A stretch of DNA of 15,750 nt from Deltaproteobacteria bacterium (GCA_021780585.1 JAJXYM010000445.1:1-15750); one strand, 5' to 3'; shown: positions 6,013 to 13,549, numbered from the stretch's first letter. Translations and numbers: made by a program. The notes: a model not told the origin generated them from the sequence alone.

Positions 6013-6807
6013 TCAGGCGGGGTTGCCGGGCGCGACGCCGGTGGGCACGACGCCGCCGGCCAATCCGCCGCCGTCGATAATGATCAATTCGCCGTTGATA
6101 TGGTTGGAGGCGTCGGCGGCGAGAAAGACCGCCAGCGGTCCCACGTCCTCGTCGTTGCCGGGACGGCCGATCGGGATGAATTTGCCGCCCTTGAAGAATT
6201 TCATCATCGCCTCGTTATGAGGAAAGATGCCGGGGACGATGCAATTGGTCTGGATGTTGTTCTCGGCATAGGTCAGGGCGAGCGAGCGGGTAAGCTGCAG
6301 CACGGCGCCCTTGGAGCAGGCGTACATATAATTGTGTTTGCCGCCGCGCAATCCGTAGCCGGAAGCGACGTTGATGATCTTGCCGCGGCCGGCCTTGAGC
6401 ATATGCGGAATGACGGCGCGGGCGCAGAAGAACTGGCTGGAGAGATTGACGTCGATGCCGCGGCGCCATTCGTCGTCGCTGATCTGATCGATGGTTTTGC
6501 CGAAGGAGTCTTCGCCGATGCCGGCGTTGTTGACCATCACGTCGACGCGGCCGAATTCCTTGATGGTCGCCGCGACCATCGCGTTGACGTCGCTGGAACG
6601 GCCGACGTCGGTCGGGACGATCAGGCATTTGCGGCCGGCCGCCTCGACCATCGCTTTGGTTTCGTTGAGCTGGTCGAGGGTGCGCGAGGCGGCGACGATA
6701 TCGGCTCCGCAGTTGGCGAAGCGCACCGCCATCGCGCGGCCCAGGCCGCGGCCGCCGCCGGTGATGATGGCGACCTTGCCGTCGAGTTTGAAGCGGTCGA
6801 GAATCAT
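6013..6807 (-). CDS. Canonical SDR oxidoreductase, first gene of a two-gene operon
   Basis: The 264-residue classical SDR has all standard elements: cofactor motif TGGGRGLG (16-23), NNAG (93-96), Asn121, Ser149 and the YxxxK pair Tyr162/Lys166 (YACSK), then 'NGELIIIDGGGL'. The Ser-Tyr spacing is the usual 13 residues. It resembles gluconate/glucose dehydrogenase-type or 3-ketoacyl reductase-type SDRs, but the substrate cannot be read from sequence. The arginine- and serine-rich stretch after beta-2 (AASRTLDQL) suggests NADP preference; this is inference. I place the start at ATG 6805-6807 because GGAGGT lies six bases upstream. A longer frame adds 17 residues without a better site. It is the promoter-proximal gene of the pair and is transcribed divergently from the DsbA-family gene. 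Unlike its partner, its catalytic set is intact. Confidence 0.9.
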   Translation of the reverse strand: MILDRFKLDGKVAIITGGGRGLGRAMAVRFANCGADIVAASRTLDQLNETKAMVEAAGRKCLIVPTDVGRSSDVNAMVAATIKEFGRVDVMVNNAGIGEDSFGKTIDQISDDEWRRGIDVNLSSQFFCARAVIPHMLKAGRGKIINVASGYGLRGGKHNYMYACSKGAVLQLTRSLALTYAENNIQTNCIVPGIFPHNEAMMKFFKGGKFIPIGRPGNDEDVGPLAVFLAADASNHINGELIIIDGGGLAGGVVPTGVAPGNPA

Positions 6808-6921
6808 GAGACCTCCGCGGGGCGGGCGGATACGCCGGCCGGCATCGAGTTCCACCATAGCCAGTTCGCGGGCCGGCGGAAAAGCGGGCGGAAGGAGCGA
6901 AGGCGCCGCGCGGCGGAACTT

Positions 6922-6949
6922 TTGACGCTCGCGGCGTCGTCGTTATATC
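6922..6949 (+). promoter_or_regulatory. Probable sigma70 promoter of the DsbA-TusA-PNPOx operon
   Basis: TTGACG (6922-6927) and TATATC (6944-6949) are separated by 16 bases in an otherwise GC-rich divergent interval. The predicted transcript start near 6956 leaves a leader of about 18 bases before ATG 6974 and rules against the in-frame GTG at 6950 as the start. This is the best promoter match in the window. Confidence 0.5.
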
Positions 6950-6973
6950 GTGCGTTTGAGGTCATCGGCGGCC

Positions 6974-7597
6974 ATGGCGTTAAAGCTCGAGATGTTTTCG
7001 GATTTCATTTGCCCCTTCTGTTACATCGGGTTCGAAGTCGTACGCAAGCTCAAGCCGGAATTCGACTTCGCATTGGAATGGAAGGGTTTCCAGATCCATC
7101 CGGAATGGCCTGCGGAGGGGATGCCGGCGGCGCAGTGGCGCGGCGGGATCGACCCCGCGTCGCGCAAGGTTATCTGGAAGCGAATTGTGGCGATGGGCGA
7201 AGCGGCGGGGGTTGCGATGAAACCGCCGGAGACGTTGACCAATTCGCGGCTGGCGCTGGAGGCGGCGGAGTTCGCGCAAACGACCGATCGGGCCGAGGCG
7301 TTCGAAGAGCGGATCTATCGGGCCTATTTCAGCGAGGGGCTGAATATCGGACGGGCGGGCGTGATCGCGGAGTTGGCGGCCGACGCCGGTCTCGACGCGG
7401 CGGCGATGAGCGAGGCGCTGGAGGCGCGCCGCTACGCCGACGTCCTGAAGCATAACGCCGTCGCGGCGCATGAGCGCGGCGTCAGCGGCGTGCCGACGTT
7501 TTTCGTCGGCGAGTTCCCGATGGTCGGGGCGCAGAGCGAGGACGTGATGCGGCAGATGCTCAGGCGGGCGAGCGAACGGTTCGGCGCGGCGAAGTAG
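6974..7597 (+). CDS. DsbA/FrnE-family thiol oxidoreductase
   Basis: The 207-residue protein begins MALKLEMFSDFICPFCYIGF. It is a thioredoxin-fold protein of the FrnE branch of the DsbA/2-hydroxychromene-2-carboxylate isomerase group: redox motif Cys13-Pro-Phe-Cys16 after beta-1, a helical insertion (about residues 60-150), and a cis-Pro at 174 in 'GVSGVPTFFVGEFPMVGAQ'. The CxxC pair favours a disulfide oxidoreductase over the isomerases, which carry Ser. There is no signal peptide, so the protein is cytoplasmic. Members include FrnE (polyketide biosynthesis, stress disulfide isomerase) and glutathione-linked isomerases. A promoter-like pair lies just upstream. TusA-like and PNPOx-like genes follow at short spacing, suggesting a shared thiol or sulfur redox role. 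Confidence 0.9.
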   Translation: MALKLEMFSDFICPFCYIGFEVVRKLKPEFDFALEWKGFQIHPEWPAEGMPAAQWRGGIDPASRKVIWKRIVAMGEAAGVAMKPPETLTNSRLALEAAEFAQTTDRAEAFEERIYRAYFSEGLNIGRAGVIAELAADAGLDAAAMSEALEARRYADVLKHNAVAAHERGVSGVPTFFVGEFPMVGAQSEDVMRQMLRRASERFGAAK

Positions 7598-7615
7598 GCC
7601 GCGGGTTTCGAGGCG

Positions 7616-7840
7616 ATGGCGGCGGCGCTGCGGCTGGACCTGCGCGGAATCAAATGTCCGCTCAATTGGGCGCATGCGAAGGTTCGGCTGGAGACGCTGG
7701 CGCGCGGCGACGTGCTGGAGCTGATCATCGACGATTCGCGCGGAGTGCGGGACATTCCGCGCGCGGCCGAAGCCGAAGGTCACGCGGTAATCGCGGCCGA
7801 AGCCTGCGCCGAGGGCTGGCGCGTGGCGATCGAGAAATAG
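7616..7840 (+). CDS. TusA/SirA-like sulfur-carrier protein
   Basis: The 74-residue protein fits the whole length of the TusA/SirA fold: beta-1 'LRLDLRGIKCPLN', helix 1 'WAHAKVRLETLARG', beta-2 'DVLELIIDD', helix 2 'DIPRAAEAEGH', and a final beta strand 'GWRVAIEK'. Cys14, the persulfide carrier, is kept. The usual CPxP motif reads CPLN, with Asn in place of the second Pro, as in a subset of TusA-family proteins. TusA-type proteins pass persulfide sulfur to partners in tRNA thiolation, molybdenum-cofactor assembly or sulfur oxidation, and the partner here is unknown. It starts 18 bases after the DsbA-family stop, so the two are co-transcribed. No clear SD precedes it, so translation may be coupled to the upstream gene. 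Confidence 0.85.
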   Translation: MAAALRLDLRGIKCPLNWAHAKVRLETLARGDVLELIIDDSRGVRDIPRAAEAEGHAVIAAEACAEGWRVAIEK

Positions 7841-7922
7841 CGCGCGGGATGGATCGGCGCCGGCGCGGATGATGAGATATCCGCGTGACGGCGGCTATGC
7901 GGGCCGTGAAAGGAATTCGGCG

Positions 7923-8366
7923 GTGAACGAGGAACAGAAACAGAAGCTGATGACGCTGCTTGGTCAGGAGCAGGTCGCGGTGCTAATCACGCAGGGCGAG
8001 CAATGGCCGACCGGAACGATGCAGGCCTTCGCCGAGACGGATGATCTCGATCTCCTCTTCATCATGCGTTACGGCTCCGAGAAGTATCAGAACCTGGTGA
8101 ACCATCCCAAGACCACGGTGCTGATCGACACGCGCGACGTGGGCAAGGTCGCGACGTTCGAAATCACGCGCGCGTCGATCCAGGGCGAGGCGAGCGAGGT
8201 GGCGCGGGGCGGCGACGATTGGGAGCGATGCAAGGCGGTGTTTCTGAAGAAGAATCCGTTCGAAGCGCCATTTTTCGGGGCGGATACGCTGCGGATGATG
8301 CGGGTGCGGCCGAAGCGCATTTCGTACGCGGCGGGACTCAAGGATTCGTTCTGGGTGCAATTGTAG
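7923..8366 (+). CDS. Pyridoxamine 5'-phosphate oxidase-like FMN-binding protein
   Basis: The protein has about 147 residues and starts at GTG 7923. It belongs to the split beta-barrel PNPOx-like superfamily: 'QVAVLITQGEQWPTGTMQAFAETDDLDLLFIM' followed by 'SEKYQNLVNHPKTTVLIDTRDV' and 'FEITRASIQGEASEVARGGDDWERC', with a C-terminal 'RISYAAGLKDSFWVQL'. Members bind FMN, F420 or haem and reduce diverse substrates. The short length and N-terminal 'MTLLGQEQVAVL' put it outside true PdxH enzymes, which are larger and use PNP. AAAGGA lies eight bases before the GTG, which I prefer over ATG 7869 further upstream because that extension carries a poorly conserved, low-complexity leader. It is the last gene of the DsbA-TusA group, 82 bases after the TusA-like stop. 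Substrate and cofactor are not determinable here. Confidence 0.83.
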   Translation: MNEEQKQKLMTLLGQEQVAVLITQGEQWPTGTMQAFAETDDLDLLFIMRYGSEKYQNLVNHPKTTVLIDTRDVGKVATFEITRASIQGEASEVARGGDDWERCKAVFLKKNPFEAPFFGADTLRMMRVRPKRISYAAGLKDSFWVQL

Positions 8367-8372
8367 GTTCGT

Positions 8373-8424
8373 GCGGCGCATCGGCCGCGGCTTCAAACTG
8401 ACATAGCGCCGCTCGCACGCGGCG
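8373..8424 (+). terminator. Two tandem GC hairpins after the PNPOx-like gene
   Basis: GCGGC (8373-8377) pairs with GCCGC (8384-8388) over a 6-base loop. CGCCGC (8407-8412) pairs with GCGGCG (8419-8424) over a 6-base loop. They begin seven bases after the stop at 8366 and probably mark the end of the DsbA-TusA-PNPOx transcript. Neither has a T-run, so termination may be Rho-assisted. The remaining bases up to 8570 hold no other clear gene. Confidence 0.35.
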
Positions 8425-8569
8425 GGAATTGCGGCGGCGTCGCGCGTGGACGCGCGTGCGCGGCGGGGTCCGCCGGGCGAGGGCACACGACTTGCTCGGA
8501 GAGAAGTTCGCGGAGCGGTCGGCGGCGTCGCGGGCGCAATTTGCCGGACCGCTCGGGGAATTGCCGGTG

Positions 8570-10045
8570 ATGGATGCACAGCATGTGGGCAGCGGCATGC
8601 CGGTTCGGCAGGCATCGGCGGCGCCGGAGCGGCCGATGAACGAGATGTTCGACGCGGAGGGACGGGCGCGTCCGGAGTGCGCGCGGGTGGTTAACTACCT
8701 GCTGGCGATGGAGTCGCAACGGCTGGCGGAGCTGGGCGAACGCGCGCATCGGATGTTCCTGCGGATGGGGGTGACGTTCAACGTCTACGGCAATGAAGCC
8801 GGCAGCGAACGGATCTTCCCGTTCGATCCGGTGCCGCGGATAATTTCGGCGGACGTTTGGGCGGAGCTCGAGGCGGGCCTGATCCAGCGGGTGCGCGCGC
8901 TCAACGCGTTTCTGGCGGACATCTACGGCGAGGGCGAAATCCTCAAGGACAACGTGATTCCGCGCGACCTGATCATGGGGTCGCCGCAGTTCCGCCACGC
9001 GGCGGTGGGGATTCGTCCGCCGCACGATTCGTTCGTGACGGTGGCGGGAATCGATTTGGTGCGGGCGGCCGACGGCCGGTTCCATATTCTCGAGGACAAC
9101 GTGCGCACGCCGTCGGGCGTCTCCTACGTGCTGGAGAACCGCGTGATCATGACGCGGATCATGCCGGAGCTGATGCGCGCGCTGAAGGTGCGCGCGGTCG
9201 AGCATTATCCGGCGGAGCTGCTGGCGAGCCTGCGCGAGTTGGCGCCGTCGGGCAGTTCCGATCCGACGGTCGCGGTGCTGACGCCGGGGCCGTTCAACTC
9301 GGCGTTTTTCGAGCATGTGTTCCTGTCGCAGCAGATGGGGGTCGAGCTGGTCGAAGGGCAGGACCTGGCGTGCGTCGATCACAAGCTGTTCATGAAGACG
9401 GTGCACGGGCTCAAGCGGATCGACGTGCTGTACCGGCGGATCGACGACGACTTCCTCGATCCGGTGGTGTTCCGGCCGGATTCGTTGCTGGGCGTGCCGG
9501 GACTGACGGCGGTGCTGCGGGCGGGCAACGCGGTGGCGGCCAACGCGATCGGGACCGGAATCGCCGACGACAAGGCGGTTTTCGCCTACACGCCGAAGAT
9601 GATCAAGTACTATCTGGGCGAGGCGCCGATCATCCCGATTGTCGAGACCTATCTGCTGCGCGATCCGGACGTGTGCGAGATGGTGCTGGCGAATCTGGAG
9701 CGTTACGTGATCAAGCCGACCGGAGCGTCGGGCGGCTACGGCGTGGTGATCGGACCGCAGGCGAGCGAGCGCGAACTGGAGGAGACGCGGATGCGGGTCG
9801 AGCAGGCTCCGGCGGCGTTCATCGCGCAGCCGGTGGTGCAATTGTCGGTGCATCCGACGCTGGCGGGCGCGGACGGGACGACGCTCGCGCCGCGGCACGT
9901 CGATTTGCGGCCATTCGTGCTGCTGGGAGCGAAGCCGCGCGTGCTGCCGGGCGGATTGACGCGGGTGGCGCTGCGTGAGGGTTCGTTGATCGTCAACTCG
10001 TCGCAAGGCGGCGGCAGCAAAGACACCTGGGTGCTGGAAAACTAG
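8570..10045 (+). CDS. Circularly permuted ATP-grasp protein
   Basis: The protein has about 491 residues and belongs to the CP_ATPgrasp (DUF404/407) family, in which the ATP-grasp halves are permuted. Landmarks are 'NEMFDAEGRARP', 'MFLRMGVTFNVYGNE', 'RIFPFDPVPRIISADVW', 'GIDLVRAADGRFHILEDNVRTPSGVSYVLENR' (Glu175-Asp176-Asn177), and the ATP-binding 'YVIKPTGASGGYG' with Lys382 and a Gly-rich loop. These proteins are predicted to form amide bonds by activating a carboxylate with ATP; the substrate is unproven. ATG 8570 has GGGGA ten bases upstream; ATG 8636 (MNEMF) is an alternative and the TTG at 8429 is unlikely. Length matches typical family members. It is the first gene of a three-gene operon: its TAG overlaps the GTG of the alpha-E gene by one base. 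Confidence 0.93.
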   Translation: MDAQHVGSGMPVRQASAAPERPMNEMFDAEGRARPECARVVNYLLAMESQRLAELGERAHRMFLRMGVTFNVYGNEAGSERIFPFDPVPRIISADVWAELEAGLIQRVRALNAFLADIYGEGEILKDNVIPRDLIMGSPQFRHAAVGIRPPHDSFVTVAGIDLVRAADGRFHILEDNVRTPSGVSYVLENRVIMTRIMPELMRALKVRAVEHYPAELLASLRELAPSGSSDPTVAVLTPGPFNSAFFEHVFLSQQMGVELVEGQDLACVDHKLFMKTVHGLKRIDVLYRRIDDDFLDPVVFRPDSLLGVPGLTAVLRAGNAVAANAIGTGIADDKAVFAYTPKMIKYYLGEAPIIPIVETYLLRDPDVCEMVLANLERYVIKPTGASGGYGVVIGPQASERELEETRMRVEQAPAAFIAQPVVQLSVHPTLAGADGTTLAPRHVDLRPFVLLGAKPRVLPGGLTRVALREGSLIVNSSQGGGSKDTWVLEN

Positions 10046-10986
10046 TGCTGCGGAGAATCGCTGGGCATCTATTCTGGGCGGCACGTTACCTGGAGCGCGC
10101 GCAGTGGCGGGCGCGGCTGGTGGACGTGAATTATCATTTGATACTGGAGGTGCCGCCGCGCGACATCGATCCGTGGGAGCCGCTGCTTGGAATCACGGGC
10201 GAGCGCGAGCCGTTCGCGCAGCGGTACGCGCACGCGGACGAGGCGTCGGTGGTGAATTTCTTCACCTTCGACAAGGAGAATCCGTCGTCGATTCGCGCGT
10301 CGATCGAGGCGGCGCGGACGAATCTGAGTTCGCTCCGGCACATGATTTCGTCCGAGATGTGGCTGGAGATGAACGAGCTGTATCTGGAATCGCGCGAATG
10401 GTCGCCGGATACGCTGGAGAGCAAGGGCTTTGCCGCGTTCTTCACCGAATTGCGCAATCACTTTTACGCGATTACCGGCATCGTGCGCAGCACGATGCCG
10501 CGCGATCTGTCATACGATTTTCTGGAAATCGGCGCGATGCTCGAGCGGGCCGACAACGTCGCCCGGCTGCTCGACGTGAAGTACCATTACCTGATGCCGC
10601 GGCTGGAGGATATTGGCGGTCCGTCGGACGGGCGGCAATGGGCGGCGGTGCTGCGCAGCGCGTCGGCGCTGGAGGCGTTCCGCAAGCTCTACGGCTACGC
10701 GATTCGGGTGGATCGGGTGGTCGAGATTCTGCTGTTCGACGCGAGTTTTCCGCGCTCGGCGCGGTTCAGCGCGGAACGGCTGACGGCGGCGCTGGCGCGA
10801 GTCGCGGCGTCCGCGGGCGGTCCGGCGGCGGCGCCGCCGGCGGGCGAGAAGCTGCTCACGATGCTTAGAAGCAATACAGCGAGCGACGTGATCGTCGCGG
10901 GCCTGCATGAGTACCTGCTGGAGATCGAGCAGGAGTGCGCGGCGGTTTCCGACGCGGCGTACGCGGACTACATGGCGCTCGATTAG
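10045..10986 (+). CDS. Alpha-E domain protein, partner of the ATP-grasp protein
   Basis: The 313-residue protein is nearly all alpha-helical and begins MLRRIAGHLFWAARYLERAQ (GTG start), the signature N-terminus of the alpha-E (DUF403) family, whose name refers to a conserved Glu in an N-terminal helix ('RYLER'). Other conserved blocks are 'NPSSIRASIEAARTNLSSLRHMISSEMW', 'FYAITGIVRSTMPRDLSYDFLEIGAMLERADNVARLLDVKYH', and 'RVVEILLFDASFPRSARFSAERL'. The biochemical function is unknown. It is nearly always encoded with the circularly permuted ATP-grasp protein, and in some bacteria the two domains are fused, suggesting it handles or positions the substrate. The GTG overlaps the upstream TAG (TAGTG), so translation is coupled. 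The gene ends 8 bases before the transglutaminase start. Confidence 0.93.
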   Translation: MLRRIAGHLFWAARYLERAQWRARLVDVNYHLILEVPPRDIDPWEPLLGITGEREPFAQRYAHADEASVVNFFTFDKENPSSIRASIEAARTNLSSLRHMISSEMWLEMNELYLESREWSPDTLESKGFAAFFTELRNHFYAITGIVRSTMPRDLSYDFLEIGAMLERADNVARLLDVKYHYLMPRLEDIGGPSDGRQWAAVLRSASALEAFRKLYGYAIRVDRVVEILLFDASFPRSARFSAERLTAALARVAASAGGPAAAPPAGEKLLTMLRSNTASDVIVAGLHEYLLEIEQECAAVSDAAYADYMALD

Positions 10987-10994
10987 GCGCGGCG

Positions 10995-11900
10995 ATGAGA
11001 TACCGGATAATTCATGCGACGCGCTTCGCGTACGAGGAGCCGGCCTACGATTCGCAGAACGAAGTGCGGCTGCGGCCGTGGGATCGCGACGGGCAGCGCT
11101 GCGTCGAATTCACGTTGAGCGCGAGCGCGTCGGCGTCGATCTTTCCGTTCGACGATTTCTTCGGCAATCATGTCCATTCGTTGTCGGTCAGCCCGCCGCA
11201 TCAGGAGCTGGAAATCGTGGCGCGCTCGATCGTGGAGCTGGCGACGCCGGCGGAACCGCGCGAATGCGGCGTCGGCTTCGCCGAGTTTCTGCGTGGCGAC
11301 TCCAGCCGCGGCCAGGCGTTCTTCGAATATCTGAGCGAGAGCCGCTATATCCCGTTCAGCGAGCGCTTGCGGCGGTTCTTCTGGATGGCGCATCCGGAGG
11401 AGGACGAGGACGTGACGGTCTACGTCGCGCGGATGGCGCGCTATGTGCGCGATCAGTTCGAATACGAGACCAGCGCGACGCACGTTCATTCGAGCCTGAA
11501 CGACATCCTGACCAGCGGCGGCGGCGTATGCCAGGACTTCGCCCATCTGACGATCGGGATTCTCCGGCTGGCGGGCGTTCCGGCGCGTTACGTATCGGGC
11601 TATCTGGCTCCGCCGTCCGCGGCGAGCGGCGCGGCCGACGTGACCGCGCAGGCGAGCCATGCGTGGCTGGAGGCGTGGTTGCCGGGCCAGGGATGGTGCG
11701 GGTTCGACCCGACGCATCGATGCGCCACCGACGGACGGCATATCGGGATCGCGGTCGGGCGCGATTACGCGGACGTGCCGCCGTTGCGCGGAGTGTTTCG
11801 CAGCGACGGCGCGACCTCGACGATGAGCGTCGATTTGAGCGTCGTGCGGACCGATGCGGAGCCGCCGGGAAATCCCGGGGCCGGCCAATCGCAGCAGTGA
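10995..11900 (+). CDS. Transglutaminase-like cysteine peptidase/amidase
   Basis: The 301-residue protein combines a bacterial transglutaminase N-terminal beta-domain (MRYRIIHATRFAYEEPAYDS, 'VRLRPWDRDGQRC', 'FPFDDFFGNHVHSLSVS') with a transglutaminase-like core. The catalytic triad is Cys179 in 'GGGVCQDFAHL', His222 in 'ASHAWLEAW' and Asp238 in 'CGFDPTHRC'. It is cytoplasmic, with no signal sequence. In this gene family the protein is predicted to hydrolyse or transfer amide or isopeptide bonds rather than cross-link proteins. With the ATP-grasp and alpha-E genes it forms the conserved cluster often accompanied by the proteasome-like Anbu peptidase, and it would be the cleaving arm of a make-and-break amide cycle. 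An earlier in-frame GTG (10935) lies inside the upstream gene; I prefer ATG 10995. The ribosome binding site is poor (GGCGCGGCG), fitting translational coupling. Confidence 0.92.
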   Translation: MRYRIIHATRFAYEEPAYDSQNEVRLRPWDRDGQRCVEFTLSASASASIFPFDDFFGNHVHSLSVSPPHQELEIVARSIVELATPAEPRECGVGFAEFLRGDSSRGQAFFEYLSESRYIPFSERLRRFFWMAHPEEDEDVTVYVARMARYVRDQFEYETSATHVHSSLNDILTSGGGVCQDFAHLTIGILRLAGVPARYVSGYLAPPSAASGAADVTAQASHAWLEAWLPGQGWCGFDPTHRCATDGRHIGIAVGRDYADVPPLRGVFRSDGATSTMSVDLSVVRTDAEPPGNPGAGQSQQ

Positions 11901-11913
11901 CGCGCGGCGCCTT

Positions 11914-11953
11914 GCGATCGCGTCGCGCGCGATGCCGCGCGCTCGGCGATCGC
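11914..11953. terminator. Long symmetric hairpin downstream of the transglutaminase gene
   Basis: GCGATCGC (11914-11921) pairs with an identical self-complementary block (11946-11953). Inside it GCGCGCG (11925-11931) pairs with CGCGCGC (11936-11942), separated from the outer stem by a 3x3 internal loop and closed by ATGC. It begins 13 bases after the stop at 11900. It has no T-run, so it could be a Rho-dependent pause, an mRNA 3' stabiliser or a terminator for the ATP-grasp operon. Confidence 0.45.
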
Positions 11954-12142
11954 CGCGCGAGTTGGCGCGCCTGCGCCGGAATCATCGGGCAATTACGGCA
12001 TCGGGGATGCGATTGAGCGCAAACCAGGCGTCGTCGCGGCGTTCCTGGGGTGCGCGCTTTGACTGGCGCGGCCGGCTCCATCACGATCAAGGCCGAAACG
12101 GGGCGCGCGGACGCGCCGGTCACGGACGCGGAGAGTTGGCTA

Positions 12143-13549
12143 GTGGCGGAATTTGACTACGATTTGGCGGTAATCGGTTCCGGACCGGCCGGCCATCACG
12201 CGGCGATTCAGGCGGCCAAGCTGCGCAAGCGGGTGATAATCGCCGAGCGCAATCCGATCATTGGCGGGGTGTGCGTCAACACCGGAACGATTCCGAGCAA
12301 GACGATGCGCGAGGCGGTGCTCTATCTATCGGGCTACCGCGAGCATGCGATTTACGGCGAATCGTACCGGGTGAAGGACCGTATCACGCTGCAGGATTTG
12401 CTGTTCCGGGTCGAGGGCGTGGTGCGCCACGAAATCGACGTCGCGCGCCATCAGTTGCAGCGCAACGGGATCGAGCTGGCGTGCGCGGAGGCGTCGTTCG
12501 CCGATCCGCATACGCTGCGGCTGACGATGACCGACGGCGGCGCGCGGCGGACGATCACGGCGGCGCATATCGCGATCGCGGTCGGCACGACGCCGGCGGT
12601 GGATGCGACGATGCCGCTGGACGGGCGCAACGTTTTCACCAGCGACGATATCCTGAAGCTCTCCGAATTGCCGCGCACGCTCACGGTAATTGGGGCCGGC
12701 GTGATCGGTTGCGAATACGCAAGCATGTTCGCCGCGCTCGACGTGCGGGTGACGCTGATCGACAGCCGCGCGCGGCTGCTGCCGTTCGTCGACGCGGAGA
12801 TTGCCGAGACCCTGGCGTACCATCTGCGGGAAAAGCGCGTGACGCTGCGGCTGGGCGAGCAGGTCACCGGGGTGGAGCTGCTCAACGGCAACGGCGGCCC
12901 GCATGTTGAAGTGAAGCTCGCCAGCGGCAAGCGGATCGCGACGGAAAAGGCGCTCTGCAGCATGGGCCGCGCCGGCGCCACCGCGATGCTCCATCTGCCG
13001 GCGCTGGGAATCGAGACCGACGCGCGCGGCCGGATCGCGGTCAACGAATTTTTCCAAACCTCAGTGCCGCATATCTACGCGACCGGCGACGTCACCGGCT
13101 TTCCCAGTCTCGCTTCGACTTCGGCCGAGCAGGGGCGGGTCGCGGCCTGCCATGCGTTCGGAATCGGCGCGTCGCATGTGCGCGAACTGTTGCCCTACGG
13201 CATCTACACGATTCCCGAATTGTCGTTCGTCGGCCGCAACGAAGAGGAATTGAGCGAAGCGGGCGTGCCGTATGAAATCGGCAAGGCGCGCTATGGCGAG
13301 ATCGCGCGCGGCAATATCGCGGGCGCGAGCTTCGGCCTGCTCAAGCTGCTGTTCCATCGCGAGAGCCGCGAATTGCTGGGGGTGCATGCGCTGGGCGAGG
13401 GCGCCTGCGAGCTGGTGCATATCGGCCAGGCGGTGCTCGCGCTGGGCGGGACGATCGACTACTTCATCAACACGGTCTTCAACTATCCGACGCTGGCGGA
13501 ATGCTACAAGACGGCGGCGTTCGACGGGATCAATCGGCTGGTGAGTTGA
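12143..13549 (+). CDS. sthA: Si-specific NAD(P)+ transhydrogenase, soluble
   Basis: The protein has about 468 residues, matching E. coli SthA (466). It is a cytoplasmic flavoprotein that moves hydride between NADPH and NAD+. An FAD-binding GxGxxG (Gly12, Gly14, Gly17) with acidic Glu35 after beta-2 is followed by 'PIIGGVCVNTGTIPSKTMREA' (Cys44). Unlike lipoamide dehydrogenases (CxxxxC), only one cysteine is present, which is characteristic of SthA and means no redox-active disulfide. A second nucleotide-binding GxGxxG (Gly184, Gly186, Gly189) lies in 'VIGAGVIGCEYASMF', and the C-terminal dimerisation domain ends with 'FNYPTLAECYKTAAFDGINRL'. GTG 12143 has GGAGAG seven bases upstream; a longer frame from 12050 adds 31 non-family residues, so I reject it. 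The gene follows the ATP-grasp operon after a hairpin and about 240 bases, and 74 bases separate it from the MetE-like gene. Confidence 0.92.
   Translation: MAEFDYDLAVIGSGPAGHHAAIQAAKLRKRVIIAERNPIIGGVCVNTGTIPSKTMREAVLYLSGYREHAIYGESYRVKDRITLQDLLFRVEGVVRHEIDVARHQLQRNGIELACAEASFADPHTLRLTMTDGGARRTITAAHIAIAVGTTPAVDATMPLDGRNVFTSDDILKLSELPRTLTVIGAGVIGCEYASMFAALDVRVTLIDSRARLLPFVDAEIAETLAYHLREKRVTLRLGEQVTGVELLNGNGGPHVEVKLASGKRIATEKALCSMGRAGATAMLHLPALGIETDARGRIAVNEFFQTSVPHIYATGDVTGFPSLASTSAEQGRVAACHAFGIGASHVRELLPYGIYTIPELSFVGRNEEELSEAGVPYEIGKARYGEIARGNIAGASFGLLKLLFHRESRELLGVHALGEGACELVHIGQAVLALGGTIDYFINTVFNYPTLAECYKTAAFDGINRLVS

Noticed and set aside
6950..6973. GTG start for the DsbA-family protein
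   Set aside because: A -10-like element overlaps it, giving a predicted transcript start downstream; ATG 6974 also matches the family N-terminus.
6100..7455. A 451-codon plus-strand frame overlapping the SDR gene and the DsbA-family gene
   Set aside because: It is an Asp/Gly/Ala-rich shadow of the minus-strand SDR, crosses a promoter region and has no family features.
8393..10084. A very long (563-codon) open frame on the minus strand opposite the ATP-grasp gene
   Set aside because: It is arginine/histidine-rich, has no ribosome binding site, and mirrors the codon pattern of the clearly conserved plus-strand gene; GC-rich DNA commonly gives such antisense frames.
10907..12016. A 369-codon plus-strand frame over the transglutaminase gene
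   Set aside because: Arginine-rich shadow in another frame; the transglutaminase frame has intact catalytic residues.
12050..12142. Upstream extension of sthA
   Set aside because: GGAGAG directly before GTG 12143 and agreement with the family length make the shorter start better.
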